Positions 15,517 to 24,196 are shown, numbered from the stretch's first letter. The stretch: DNA of 64,000 bases from Frateuria_A sp051900415 (GCF_051900415.1 NZ_JBHZGL010000004.1:62001-126000), one strand, 5' to 3'. Translations and numbers: made by a program. The notes: a model not told the origin generated them from the sequence alone.

Positions 15517-16908
15517 CTACGCGTCGCGGCAGGCATCGATGGCCTGTGACAGACGCTCCACGCCAATCACTTCCATCTCACCCACCTTGCCCTTCTTCGG
15601 CGCGTTCGCCTTGGGCACGATGGCCCGGCGGAAGCCGTGCGTGGCGGCTTCCTTCAGGCGCTCCTCGCCGTTGGGCACGGGGCGGATCTCGCCGGAGAGG
15701 CCGACCTCGCCAAAGGCGATGGTCTTGTCCGGCAGCGGGCGGTCGCGCAGTGAGGACAGCACGGCGAGCAGCACCGGCAGGTCAGCCGCGGTTTCCTGCA
15801 CGCGGATGCCGCCGACCACGTTGACGAACACGTCCTGGTCGTAGGCCGCGATTCCGCCGTGGCGATGCAATACGGCCAGCAGCATGGCCAGGCGGTTCTG
15901 CTCCAGGCCCAGCGCCACGCGCCGCGGGTTGCCCAGCGAACTCTGGTCGACCAGCGCCTGCACCTCCACCAGCAGCGGACGAGTGCCCTCGCGAGTGACC
16001 ATGACCGCGCTGCCGGAGGTCGGTCCGCTGTGCGCGGAGAGGAAGATCGCCGACGGGTTGGGTACCTCGCGCAAGCCCTTGTCGGACATGGCGAACACGC
16101 CCAGTTCGTTGACCGCGCCGAAGCGGTTCTTGAACGCGCGCAGCACGCGGAAACGGCTACCCGACTCGCCCTCGAAGTACAGCACCGCATCGACCATGTG
16201 TTCGAGCACGCGCGGACCGGCGATGCCGCCTTCCTTGGTGACGTGACCGACCAGGAACACGGAGGTCCCGGTTTCCTTGGCGAATCGCGTCAGCTTGGCC
16301 GCCGACTCGCGTACCTGGCTCACCGAACCAGGCGCCGCGGTGAGCAACTCCGTCCAGATCGTCTGGATCGAGTCGATCACCAGCACGTGCGGCCGCGTGG
16401 CGATGGCCTGCTCGAGGATGCGCTCGATGCAGGTTTCGGCCAGCGCCTGCAGCGGCTCGAGCGGCAGGCCCAGACGCTGTGCGCGCGCGGCCACCTGCGA
16501 GAGCGATTCCTCGCCGGTGACGTAGACACTCGCCAGGTGCGCGCCCAGCGTGCCCAGCATCTGCAGCAGCAACGTGGACTTGCCGATGCCCGGGTCGCCA
16601 CCGATCAATACCACCGAGCCCTGTACCAGGCCGCCGCCGAGCACGCGATCGAGCTCGCCGATGCCGGTGTGCGTGCGCGCCTCCGTGGTGGCTGCGACGG
16701 CGGTGAGCGGCGTGACTTTCGCCGCGCCGGCCGCGTTGCCGGCATAGCTGGAGCGCTGCGCACCGACCGAGGCTTTCGCGATGGACGCCGGCGCCAGCAC
16801 GACCTCGCTCAGCGTGTTCCACACACCGCATTCGACGCACTGGCCCTGCCACTTGGAGTGCTCGGCGCCGCAATCGGTGCAGACGTAGGCGGTCTTGGCT
16901 TTGGCCAT
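15517..16908 (-). CDS. radA: DNA repair protein RadA (Sms)
   Basis: RadA is a RecA-like, DnaB-type branch-migration helicase used in recombinational repair. The 463-residue protein has an N-terminal C4 zinc finger (C10, C13, C24, C27), the Walker A GGDPGIGKS at 103-111 and the RadA-specific KNRFG motif at about 257. A C-terminal Lon-protease-like domain follows. The start MAKAKTAYVC at 16908 is the family start. It lies downstream of alr on the same strand. Confidence 0.96.
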   Translation of the reverse strand: MAKAKTAYVCTDCGAEHSKWQGQCVECGVWNTLSEVVLAPASIAKASVGAQRSSYAGNAAGAAKVTPLTAVAATTEARTHTGIGELDRVLGGGLVQGSVVLIGGDPGIGKSTLLLQMLGTLGAHLASVYVTGEESLSQVAARAQRLGLPLEPLQALAETCIERILEQAIATRPHVLVIDSIQTIWTELLTAAPGSVSQVRESAAKLTRFAKETGTSVFLVGHVTKEGGIAGPRVLEHMVDAVLYFEGESGSRFRVLRAFKNRFGAVNELGVFAMSDKGLREVPNPSAIFLSAHSGPTSGSAVMVTREGTRPLLVEVQALVDQSSLGNPRRVALGLEQNRLAMLLAVLHRHGGIAAYDQDVFVNVVGGIRVQETAADLPVLLAVLSSLRDRPLPDKTIAFGEVGLSGEIRPVPNGEERLKEAATHGFRRAIVPKANAPKKGKVGEMEVIGVERLSQAIDACRDA

Positions 16909-16989
16909 GGAGATGTTCCGGTGGTCGAAGGCGAGGAGCTTAGCCCGCCGGGCTCGCACGGGGCGAGACAGCGGGTACCGGTTTCGCCT

Positions 16990-17061
16990 GTAGGAGCGCA
17001 CCCTGTGCGCGACCGCGCGGCATGGCCGTGCATGGCGATCGCGCACAGGGTGCGCTCCTAC
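16990..17061. repeat. Dispersed inverted repeat R1
   Basis: The arms begin GTAGGAGCGCACCCTGTGCG (16990) and end with the complementary CGCACAGGGTGCGCTCCTAC (17061), with a 25-bp centre. Related copies occur at 47631, 49561, 52863, 52976 and 63648. It lies between alr and radA. Confidence 0.85.
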
Positions 17062-17079
17062 GTGGGGGCGGCGGATGCG

Positions 17080-18168
17080 TCAGCTTTCGTCTTCGACGAA
17101 AAGCACGCGGCGAGTCATGCCGCAGGTGAGGTCATAGCTGATGGTGCCGGCGTGGGGGGCGATGGTCTCCACAGGCAGGCCCTCGCCCCAAAGGGTGACG
17201 CGGTCGCCCACCTTCGCGCATGGCGCCTGTCGCAGGTCCAGCGTGATCAGGTCCATCGACACGCGGCCGATCAGCGGCACGCGGGTGTCGCCGACCAGCA
17301 CGGGCGTGCCGCTGGCGGCGCTGCGCGGGTAACCATCGCCGTAGCCGACGGCGGCGACGCCGACGGGCATGTCCTCCGGACAGGTCCAGGTGCCGTTGTA
17401 GCCGATCGGTTCGCCTTTGCCGATGCGGTTGATGGCGATCAGTCGCGTGGCCAGCGTCATCGCCGGACGGAAGCCGAAGTTCGCGCCGCTCTTGCCCTCG
17501 ACCACCGACAGCCCATACAGCAGCCCGCCGGTGCGAACCCAATCGGCACGCGCCTGCGGCCAGCCGAGCACGGCGGCAGAGTTGGACAGTGAGCGCGGGC
17601 CGTCCAGTCCACGGGTCGCCTCGGCAAAACGTTCGATCTGTGCTCGGGTCTGGTCGCCGTCGAAGACTTCGGAATCGGAAAAATGGCTGAGCAGGCCGAT
17701 TTCCGGATCGAGCCCCGGCATCGCAGCCAACTGCGCGTGCACCCCGGCCACGCGCTCGCAGGCGAAGCCGAGGCGGTGCATGCCGCTATCGATTTTCAGC
17801 CACACGCGCAGGCGGCCGCGTCCCGGGCGCGCCTCGGCCAACCAGTGCAGCTGGGCCTCGTGGTGGATGGCTGCGTCCAGTTGCAGGCGCTGCATCTCCG
17901 CGATGTCGCCCGGCTGGTCGGGGCCGGACAACACCACGATGCGCTGGCGATGGCCTGCCGCGCGCAGGCGCAGGCCGTCGCCCAGCGCAGCGACGGCGAA
18001 GCATTCGGCCTCCGCATCCAGCGCGCGGGCCACGCGCTCCAGGCCGTGACCATAGGCATCGGCCTTGACCACCGCCATGACGCGCGCCGGGCCGGCCATC
18101 GCCTTGATGCGGGCGAGGTTGTGGCGCAGGGCGCCCAGGTGGATGGTGGCGGTGGTGGTGCGACTCAT
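17080..18168 (-). CDS. alr: Alanine racemase
   Basis: Alr interconverts L- and D-alanine for peptidoglycan. The 362-residue fold-type III PLP enzyme has the PLP lysine K35 in VVKADAYGHG and the KIDSGMHRLGF motif. The SNSAA segment and the catalytic tyrosine loop PIGYNGTW also fit. The start MSRTTTATIHLGALRHNL at 18168 matches the family; longer frames begin in the repeat upstream. It follows dnaB, the normal order in Xanthomonadales. Confidence 0.95.
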   Translation of the reverse strand: MSRTTTATIHLGALRHNLARIKAMAGPARVMAVVKADAYGHGLERVARALDAEAECFAVAALGDGLRLRAAGHRQRIVVLSGPDQPGDIAEMQRLQLDAAIHHEAQLHWLAEARPGRGRLRVWLKIDSGMHRLGFACERVAGVHAQLAAMPGLDPEIGLLSHFSDSEVFDGDQTRAQIERFAEATRGLDGPRSLSNSAAVLGWPQARADWVRTGGLLYGLSVVEGKSGANFGFRPAMTLATRLIAINRIGKGEPIGYNGTWTCPEDMPVGVAAVGYGDGYPRSAASGTPVLVGDTRVPLIGRVSMDLITLDLRQAPCAKVGDRVTLWGEGLPVETIAPHAGTISYDLTCGMTRRVLFVEDES

Positions 18169-18177
18169 TTGATGTAC

Positions 18178-18268
18178 GGGAATCGGAAATGGGAAATAAG
18201 GCATCGTTGGAAGCAAGGACAAAGCGGACAACTTTTGCCATTCCCGATTGACGATTCCCTATTCCCGG
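18178..18268. repeat. Imperfect inverted repeat between dnaB and alr
   Basis: GGGAATCGGAAATGGGAAAT near 18178 is mirrored by ATTCCCGATTGACGATTCCC near 18240. The AATCGGGAAT-type element is a common intergenic repeat in xanthomonads. It may form a hairpin in the dnaB-alr transcript. Confidence 0.6.
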
Positions 18269-18271
18269 CTC

Positions 18272-19669
18272 TCAATCGAATGAGCCGACGAACGAGTCGG
18301 CCGCGTAATTCTCGAACTTGGTGTAGTGGCCCAGGAAGGTGAGCTTCACGGTGTCGGTCGGGCCGTTTCGCTGCTTGCCGATGATGATCTCGGCCAGGCC
18401 TTTGTCCGGGGATTCCTTGTTGTAGTACTCGTCGCGGTAGATGAACATGATCACGTCCGCGTCCTGCTCGATGGCGCCCGACTCGCGCAGGTCGGACATC
18501 ATCGGGCGCTTGTCGGCGCGCTGTTCCAGCGATCGGTTCAACTGCGACAGGGCGATCACCGGCACGTTCAACTCCTTGGCGAGGCCCTTGAGTGAACGCG
18601 AGATTTCTGAAATCTCGGTGGCGCGATTCTCCTTGTTCCCGGGCACCTGCATCAGCTGCAGGTAGTCGATCACGATCAGGCCCAGTCCACCGTGCTCGCG
18701 GTGCAGGCGGCGCGCGCGCGAGCGCAGTTCCACCGGCGAGAGGCCCGGCGTGTCGTCGATGAATATCTTGGCCTCGGAGAGGATCGCGATGGCGTTGGTG
18801 ACGCGCGGCCAGTCTTCCTCGGAGAGGTCGCCGTTGCGCAGGTGCTGGGCGTGGATGCGGCCGATCGAGGAGATCAATCGCAACGCCAGCTGCGAGGCGG
18901 ACATTTCCATCGAGAAGATCACCACCGCCTTCTTGCCGCGCAGGGCGGCGGCCTCGGCGATGTTCACCGAGAACGCGGTCTTGCCCATCGAGGGACGCGC
19001 CGCGACGATGATCAGGTCCGACGGCTGCAGGCCGGAGGTGAGTTCATCCAGGTCGTTGAAGCCGGTGGAGATGCCGGTGAGCTGGCCGCGGTTCTCGTAG
19101 CGCTCGGTGAGCAGGCGGAAGGCGTCCTTGACGGCGTCGCGCATGGACACCGAGTCCTTCTTGCCGCGCGCGCCCGACTCGGCGATCTTGAAGACCGCCT
19201 GCTCGGCGCTCTCCAGCACCTCATGCACGCTCTTGCCCTCGGGCCGGTAGCCGTCCTCGGTGATGCCGGTGCCGGCATCGATCAGCTGCCGCAGGATCGA
19301 CTTCTCGCGCACGATGTCGGCGTAGGCGCCGATGTTGGCCGCGCTCGGCGTGGCATTGGCCAGCTCGATCAGGTAGCTCGCGCCGCCGACCATCTCGGCC
19401 AGGTCGTTGGCCTCGAACCAGTCGCCCAGGGTCACCGCGTCGCAGGGCATGCCCTTGTTGGCCAGCTCGTTGATGGCGCGCCAGATCAGGCGGTGGTCCT
19501 TGCGGTAGAAGTCGCCCTCGCCCAGGCGGTCGGCGACCTTGTCCAGCGCATCGGGCGCGAGCATCAGGCCGCCCAGCACCGCCTGTTCGGCGTCAATGGA
19601 GTGCGGCGGCACGCGCAGCGCCTCGATGGCGGAGCCGTGGCCGCTCTTGCGCTCGGGGACGAAGGACAT
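18272..19669 (-). CDS. dnaB: Replicative DNA helicase DnaB
   Basis: DnaB is the hexameric 5'-3' helicase of the replication fork. The 465-residue protein has the N-terminal DnaG-interacting domain (about 20-130), a linker, and the RecA-like domain with Walker A ARPSMGKT (224-231). Walker B is in LIVIDYLQLM, and the QRNGPTD arginine-finger segment is present. The start MSFVPERKSG is preferred over upstream in-frame codons. Two DnaA-box-like sequences lie about 100-130 bp upstream. Confidence 0.97.
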   Translation of the reverse strand: MSFVPERKSGHGSAIEALRVPPHSIDAEQAVLGGLMLAPDALDKVADRLGEGDFYRKDHRLIWRAINELANKGMPCDAVTLGDWFEANDLAEMVGGASYLIELANATPSAANIGAYADIVREKSILRQLIDAGTGITEDGYRPEGKSVHEVLESAEQAVFKIAESGARGKKDSVSMRDAVKDAFRLLTERYENRGQLTGISTGFNDLDELTSGLQPSDLIIVAARPSMGKTAFSVNIAEAAALRGKKAVVIFSMEMSASQLALRLISSIGRIHAQHLRNGDLSEEDWPRVTNAIAILSEAKIFIDDTPGLSPVELRSRARRLHREHGGLGLIVIDYLQLMQVPGNKENRATEISEISRSLKGLAKELNVPVIALSQLNRSLEQRADKRPMMSDLRESGAIEQDADVIMFIYRDEYYNKESPDKGLAEIIIGKQRNGPTDTVKLTFLGHYTKFENYAADSFVGSFD

Positions 19670-19771
19670 GGGTCGGGTTTCCTCGCAGACTTGCCGTGCC
19701 GCCGGCAATTGGCGGCGGCACATGAGCGAAGAGGATACGCGGCAGGTTCTCAGCCGACGAGACAATAAGTC

Positions 19772-19801
19772 TGTGGATAAGCTGTGGGGAGCGGTGGATA
19801 A
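19772..19801. promoter_or_regulatory. DnaA-box-like sites upstream of dnaB
   Basis: TGTGGATAA at 19772-19780 is an exact complement of the DnaA box TTATCCACA, and GGTGGATAA at 19793-19801 differs by one base. Both are in the same orientation in the dnaB upstream region. They may let DnaA influence dnaB expression; no AT-rich unwinding element or dnaA/dnaN gene is present, so this is not an obvious origin. Confidence 0.5.
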
Positions 19802-19825
19802 CGCGCCGGGGCAGGTTCATCGCAA

Positions 19826-19996
19826 GGCTTCCCCCATCCGCCCTTCGGGCACCTTCCCCCGTGAACGGGGGAAGGATTGCAAAGCGCAGCGCCGCGCTCC
19901 GAACCCGCCCCGTAAAGGGGAGGATTCAAGGCGCGTGCCGCAATCCGAGCCTTCCCCCGTGAACACGGGGGAAGGTGCCGACAGGCGGATGGGGGC
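19826..19996. repeat. Dispersed repeat R2
   Basis: A long imperfect inverted repeat starts CTTCCCCCATCCGCCCTTCG and ends with CCGACAGGCGGATGGGGGCG. Inner hairpins of the CTTCCCCCG/CGGGGGAAG type are present. Together with the DnaA-like sites it fills the 364-bp gap between dnaB and the aldo/keto reductase gene. Related copies lie at 34415, 37153, 42811, 56144 and 59452. Confidence 0.85.
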
Positions 19997-20033
19997 GCTC
20001 TGCGCCGGATACGCGCGCGCTTTCGCTGGCCCG

Positions 20034-20894
20034 TCAGCGAGCAGCCGCCTCCAGCGCCCGATAGTCCTCGTCGGACAGTTCCAACTGCGCCGCCCCCACG
20101 TTCTCGCGCAGGTGCTCCACCTTCGACGTCCCCGGAATCGGCAACATCACCGGCGAGCGCTTGAGCAGCCAGGCCAGGGCGACCTGGCCGTTGCTGGCGC
20201 CCAGGCGCTGGGCAATGCGGCTCAGCACCGAGTCTGGCGCAGCGAGGTCGCCGGCGGCCAACGGGTACCAGGGGATGAAACCGATACCCTGCTGTTCGCA
20301 AAAGCCCAGCACCGCCTCGCTCTTGCGGTTGGCCAGGTTGTAGAGGTTCTGCACGGTGGCGACGGGAAAATGCTTGCGCGCGGCCTCGATCTCCTCGACT
20401 CCGACTTCGCTCAGGCCCACATGCCGGATGAGGCCCTCCTTGCACATCTCGGCGATGACCTCGAACTGCTCCTCGCGCGGCACCTTGGCATCGATGCGGT
20501 GGAGCTGCCAAAGGTCGATGCGCTCCACGTCCAGCCGGCGCAGGCTCATCAGCACGCACTGACGCAAGTATTCGGGCCGACCCACCGGCGCCCAGATGTC
20601 GGGGCCGTGACGGGTCAGGCCACCCTTGGTTGCGATCAGCATGCCCTTGTACGGGTGCAGCACCTCGCGGATCAGGTCCTCGCTCACGAACGGGCCGTAG
20701 CTGTCGGCGGTGTCGATCAGGTTGACGCCAAGCCCGGGCAGTGCGCGCAGGGTGGCGCGGGCGCCCTCGGGATCGGCCGACTCGCCCCAGATGCCCTTGC
20801 CGGTGACGCGCATGGCGCCGAAGCCCAGTCGGTTGACCATGATGTCACCGCCGATCTTGAACTGTCCGGCAGCCGCAGCGTTGGGATCTTGCAT
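20034..20894 (-). CDS. Aldo/keto reductase
   Basis: This 286-residue NADPH-dependent TIM-barrel oxidoreductase shows the catalytic tetrad: D and Y in DTADSYG, K in IATKGG and H in LWQLHRID. The cofactor-binding C-terminal part includes IPGTSKVEHLRENV. It is of the YdbC/Tas-like class and reduces aldehydes or ketones; the substrate is unknown. It is a single cytosolic gene flanked by a repeat and a DksA-like gene on the same strand. Confidence 0.9.
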   Translation of the reverse strand: MQDPNAAAAGQFKIGGDIMVNRLGFGAMRVTGKGIWGESADPEGARATLRALPGLGVNLIDTADSYGPFVSEDLIREVLHPYKGMLIATKGGLTRHGPDIWAPVGRPEYLRQCVLMSLRRLDVERIDLWQLHRIDAKVPREEQFEVIAEMCKEGLIRHVGLSEVGVEEIEAARKHFPVATVQNLYNLANRKSEAVLGFCEQQGIGFIPWYPLAAGDLAAPDSVLSRIAQRLGASNGQVALAWLLKRSPVMLPIPGTSKVEHLRENVGAAQLELSDEDYRALEAAAR

Positions 20895-21045
20895 GGAGAC
20901 TCTCCTGGTCGGGCGCAGACCTCCGGTTATGGGGGCACGCGACGACGAGGCAAGCACGCGTGGCATGCCTCGGCACAACCGTTTCCGGCACGAAAGCCGG
21001 CTCTGCGGCCGCGCTCGTGGCTCGGTGGGTGGCCGGAAAGCGCCC

Positions 21046-21312
21046 CTAGCGCAGTTGGCTGTCCTTGCTGCCGCGGCGGTTGTAGCCACTCACCGCGTGC
21101 TGCGCCTTGTCCTGTGCTTCCTGGCAGGCCACGCACAGCCGCACGCCGGGTACGGCCTTGCGCCGCGCCTCGGGGATGGGCGCATCGCATTCCTCGCAAT
21201 GACTCAGGCTCGGCCCTTGCGGCAGCTTGCTGCGCGCGCGCTTGATCGCGTCCTTGACGGTCGCGTCGATCTGGTCCTGTACGGCGCCGTCGCCGGCCCA
21301 ACCGATGGCCAT
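21046..21312 (-). CDS. DksA/TraR family C4-type zinc finger protein (YbiI-like)
   Basis: This 88-residue protein starts MAIGWAGDGAVQDQIDATV and has the zinc finger CEEC-N17-CVAC with the PIPEARRKAVPGVRLC segment typical of YbiI. Such short TraR-like proteins may bind the RNA polymerase secondary channel, but their function is mostly untested. The start at 21312 was chosen over an in-frame codon six residues upstream because it matches the family. Confidence 0.88.
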   Translation of the reverse strand: MAIGWAGDGAVQDQIDATVKDAIKRARSKLPQGPSLSHCEECDAPIPEARRKAVPGVRLCVACQEAQDKAQHAVSGYNRRGSKDSQLR

Positions 21313-21390
21313 GGCGGTCTCCGGAAACAAGTCGGAGCCCTGATGTTACCGTGGGCCCCGTGAACGCGGGCTCGGCAGCGGAGCACAAAC

Positions 21391-21855
21391 ATGCCCATCA
21401 CCAGCGCCGGCATCCTGCTTTACCGCCTGCACGAAGGCGTGGCGCAAGTCCTTCTCGCCCACCCGGGCGGTCCGTTCTGGCGCCGCCGCGACGCGGGTGC
21501 GTGGATGCTGCCCAAGGGCGAGCTGGCCGCTGGCGAGGAAGCCGAGGCGTGCGCGCGGCGCGAGTTCGAGGAAGAGCTCGGTGTTCCGGCGGTCGGCGCC
21601 CTGGTCGCCCTTGGCCGTCTTCGCCAACGTGGCGGCAAATGGGTTGAAGCGTTTGCGCTCGAGGGTGATCTCGACCCTGCAACCGTGCGTAGCAATTTGT
21701 TCGAGATTGAATGGCCACCGCACAGCGGGCAACAAGCCTCCTTTCCGGAGATCGACCGCGTTGCCTGGTTCACCCTGGCGCAGGCGCGCCAGCAGATCCT
21801 GCCCAGCCAGGCGCCCCTGCTGGACTGGCTGGATGCGATGCTCGCGGGCGCATAG
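21391..21855 (+). CDS. NUDIX hydrolase
   Basis: This 154-residue protein carries a complete Nudix box: GELAAGEEAEACARREFEEE and the following LGV, with the REFEEEL metal-binding core at about 55-61. It resembles the diadenosine polyphosphate/ADP-ribose pyrophosphatase class with a C-terminal SFPEIDRVAWFTL segment. It hydrolyses a nucleoside diphosphate linked to an unknown moiety. It is divergent from the DksA-like gene and upstream of the Mut7-C gene. Confidence 0.9.
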   Translation: MPITSAGILLYRLHEGVAQVLLAHPGGPFWRRRDAGAWMLPKGELAAGEEAEACARREFEEELGVPAVGALVALGRLRQRGGKWVEAFALEGDLDPATVRSNLFEIEWPPHSGQQASFPEIDRVAWFTLAQARQQILPSQAPLLDWLDAMLAGA

Positions 21856-21960
21856 CGCCAACGCCATGCCTTTGCGTGGTGTGCAGTGTCTGCGTTCGCG
21901 TTTCCTCCGTGGCGTCGGTCGATCACGCGACATCGGCTATCGGCACGATCAACTAAGCCC

Positions 21961-22473
21961 ATGCCACCGCCCCGGCTCTTCTGTGACGCCATGCTGGCTG
22001 GCCTCGCCCGTTGGCTGCGGGCCGCCGGCCACGACACTGCGCTCGCGCCGGGCAGCGCTACCGACCGGGTCATCCTGGAGGCATGCCAGGCCCAGGCGCG
22101 GGTGCTGCTCACGCGCGACCGCCATCTGGCGGCTCACGCAGGCGGCGGCATGCCGGTGCTGCTGCTGGTGGCCAACGACATCGATGCCCAGGCGGCAGAA
22201 CTGGTCATGACGCTCGACCTCGATTGGACACTCGCGCCGTTCAGCCGTTGCCTGCTCGACAACACACCGCTGAGGGAAGCCACGCCGGAAGAGCGCGACC
22301 GCATCCCTGCGCGTTCGCGGGAGCTGCCCGGCCCGCTGCGCACCTGCCCCGGCTGTGGCCGGATCTACTGGCCCGGCAGCCACGTGCGGCGCATGCGGGC
22401 ACGCCTTGAGCGGTGGCACGGGTTCGAACGCGACATACGGCGTGCGAACCCGGCCGATCCGGCTGGCGCCTAG
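21961..22473 (+). CDS. Mut7-C RNase domain protein with zinc ribbon
   Basis: This 170-residue protein has the PIN-like Mut7-C fold. The acidic positions are in RLFCDAMLAGLARWLR, the TDRVILEACQ region and LLTRDRHL. A C-terminal zinc ribbon begins CPGCGRIYWPGSH. It is predicted to be a small ribonuclease of unknown target. Its stop codon overlaps the stop of the convergent peptide gene at 22470. The last bases of this gene are included in the 439-bp duplication that follows. Confidence 0.85.
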   Translation: MPPPRLFCDAMLAGLARWLRAAGHDTALAPGSATDRVILEACQAQARVLLTRDRHLAAHAGGGMPVLLLVANDIDAQAAELVMTLDLDWTLAPFSRCLLDNTPLREATPEERDRIPARSRELPGPLRTCPGCGRIYWPGSHVRRMRARLERWHGFERDIRRANPADPAGA

Positions 22474-22730
22474 TGCAGGCTTTCGCCGTCCACTTGCTCC
22501 GGCGGCTCAACACCCACGATCTGCAGGCCGATGAACGCCCGGGAGACAACCGCCTCTACAGACGGGACCTGCGCGCACCGCATCAGAACGGATGGCTCTC
22601 CGGTCAGCGCCTTCCACTCGGCCATGTCGATCTGCGCCTTGGACGCCGCATCGTCAAGCTGCTCTGGCCGGCGGTAACGCAGCGACGCATCCTTGCCAAT
22701 CTGTTCCAGAAAACCGATCGCATCGAACAT
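22470..22730 (-). CDS. Borosin-precursor-like small protein, copy C
   Basis: This 86-residue protein begins MFDAIGFLEQIGKDASL. The N-terminal half (FLEQxGxDAxLR, then an AQID turn and an ALTGE helix) aligns with the 76-residue peptides at 24197 and 24600: shared M1, D3, I5, L8, E9, G12, D14-A15, L17-R18, L25, A32/Q33 region. The tail has a hydrophobic FIGLQIVGV stretch (66-74) followed by acidic PPEQVDGE. I interpret it as a leader-like domain with a C-terminal core. A Nif11-like leader or an unrelated small protein is the alternative. A clear AGGAG ribosome binding site precedes the ATG. Confidence 0.65.
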   Translation of the reverse strand: MFDAIGFLEQIGKDASLRYRRPEQLDDAASKAQIDMAEWKALTGEPSVLMRCAQVPSVEAVVSRAFIGLQIVGVEPPEQVDGESLH

Positions 22731-22908
22731 GCTTTTCTCCTCGGGTCGTCGAATGCCGCGCGTGGCCCCGCGGCGCGGGTGTCGCGCAAGCGCAACAGCG
22801 CATGGCGGCTCTTTCAAAACAGCATCCCGTTCGCGGGACCGGGATGCGAAGCGATGGCACGGGGTCGCGCGTGGCATACCACGCACGCGCCGCCGATCCG
22901 GTTGGTGC

Positions 22909-23169
22909 CTAGTGCAGGCTTCCGCCGTCCACCTCCTCCGGTGACTCCACGCCCACAACCTGCATGCAGATGAACGCCCGGGAGTCGGCCCCCTCCACGG
23001 ACGGAAACTGCATGCACTGCATCGGGGCGGATGGCTCTGCGGTCAGCGCCTTCCACTCGACCATGTCGATCTGCGCCTTGGACGCCGCATCGTCAAGCTG
23101 TTCCGGCCGGCAGTAACGCAGCGACGCATCCTTTCCAACCTGTTCCAGAAAACCGATCGCATCGAACAT
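22909..23169 (-). CDS. Borosin-precursor-like small protein, copy D
   Basis: This tandem paralogue of copy C also has 86 residues. The first 40 residues differ at only three positions, while the tail varies more. The tail motif becomes FICMQVVGV followed by ESPEEVDGG, so the hydrophobic stretch and acidic end are preserved although individual residues change. A conserved head and variable tail is typical of RiPP precursor families. It has its own AGGAG ribosome binding site and leader. It diverges from the hemerythrin gene at 23360. Confidence 0.65.
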   Translation of the reverse strand: MFDAIGFLEQVGKDASLRYCRPEQLDDAASKAQIDMVEWKALTAEPSAPMQCMQFPSVEGADSRAFICMQVVGVESPEEVDGGSLH

Positions 23170-23359
23170 GCTTTTCTCCTCGGGTTGTCGAATGCCGCCC
23201 ATCGTCCTGCGGCGTGGGTGTCGCGCAAGCGCACGAGCGCATGGTAACTCTTTCAAAACCAGCATCCGGGCGGCAACACCGCGGGTGCGATGCGGGTTCA
23301 CGGCCGGCGCACGCCCCGCGCTATGCAATGCGGACAAACCAAATCGGGAAGCCGCCGCC

Positions 23360-23884
23360 ATGCCCAATATTCTGGATACGCTCAAGAGCGAACACGATCA
23401 GCTGCGCGAACTTTTCGCACAGATCAACAAGACTGCCGACTCCGAAGCCGACGCGCGCCACGAATTGCTCAAAAAAATCGAGGCGCTGCTGATTCCACAC
23501 GCGAAATGGGAGGAGACCGTGTTCTACCCCGCCTTCGAGGACCGCGCGGATCACGAACAGAAACTGATCTACGCCGAGGCGATCCAGGAGCACCGCGCGG
23601 TGGAACTGGCCGTTCTGCCCGACATCCATGCTGCCGACGTGGATTCGCGGCAGTTCGCCGGTTCGGTGCAGGTGTGCGGTGAGCTGATCAAGCACCACGC
23701 GCACGAGGAAGAGACCAAGATGTTCGATGCCGTCCGGGAGCTGTTCAGCGCCGAGGAACTGGCTGACTTCGACCGCAAGTACGCCAACTGGAAAGATTCC
23801 TCGGGCGCCGACGCCATCACCAGCTATGCCAAGGTGAAGACCGCGGCGATGGCCTTCATGCGCAACCCGGATTCGCCAGCCTGA
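23360..23884 (+). CDS. Hemerythrin HHE domain protein
   Basis: This 174-residue four-helix-bundle protein has the HHE pattern of a di-iron site: EHDQLRELF (H12), HAKWEETVFYPAF, EHRAVEL and HHAHEEETKMF. It probably binds oxygen, NO or iron in the cytosol. The C-terminal half (from ELFSAEELADF on) completes the bundle. A partly deleted copy lies at 25999, on the other side of the borosin-like genes. The gene is convergent with the peptide gene at 24197. Confidence 0.88.
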   Translation: MPNILDTLKSEHDQLRELFAQINKTADSEADARHELLKKIEALLIPHAKWEETVFYPAFEDRADHEQKLIYAEAIQEHRAVELAVLPDIHAADVDSRQFAGSVQVCGELIKHHAHEEETKMFDAVRELFSAEELADFDRKYANWKDSSGADAITSYAKVKTAAMAFMRNPDSPA

Positions 23885-24111
23885 CAGCGACATGCGTGCA
23901 TCGCACCGGGCCTGCCTTGCATTGCCCCCGTGGTGCGGGGTGACGCGAGGGCCGGGCGAATATGGTCATGTCCTCGCGCCAACCCGAAACCTGAGGCCAG
24001 GTCACCTTTCAGTGCTTGGTTGATACCGTGGCTCGATGCACCAGGGGCGTCGCTCATGCGCCGCCTTGCGCAGAACGCCGGTGCCACATCTCCGGTCCGG
24101 AGGTAGAGAAA

Positions 24112-24137
24112 GGGGTCAAGTCAAATAACCTGACCCC
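24112..24137. repeat. Short inverted repeat in the 23885-24196 gap
   Basis: GGGGTCA (24112-24118) pairs with TGACCCC (24131-24137). The GGGGTCAAGTCAAATAACC form resembles REP sequences associated with RAYT transposases; no transposase is nearby. A degraded copy lies at about 24518-24540 as part of the duplicated unit. I see no gene in this 312-bp gap. Confidence 0.65.
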
Positions 24138-24196
24138 GTTTGTCCTGGGCGCAGCGATATCCACCCAAGTAGCCGAGTGGCCGAGCCTTCGGTAGT

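Larger units (their letters stand above)
22455..23280. repeat. Tandem duplication of a peptide gene unit (about 439 bp)
   Basis: Two consecutive copies start near 22455 and 22890. Each contains the 3' end of the Mut7-C reading frame, one 86-codon peptide gene, its AGGAG ribosome binding site and about 100 bp of leader. The two genes are offset by exactly 439 bp. The encoded peptides differ at 18 of 86 positions by my count, so the duplication is not recent. Confidence 0.85.

Noticed and set aside
19772..19801. Replication origin
   Set aside because: Only two DnaA-box-like sites, no AT-rich unwinding region and no dnaA, dnaN, gidA or rpmH nearby.
22470..23169. Nif11-type or nitrile hydratase leader precursors
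   Set aside because: The helical head is somewhat similar, but it aligns better with the neighbouring borosin-type peptides and no LanM, cyclodehydratase or radical SAM maturase is present; kept as an alternative only.
24112..24137. Terminator after the hemerythrin gene
   Set aside because: The stem is only 7 bp with a 12-nt loop and no T-run; the form fits a REP-type repeat better.
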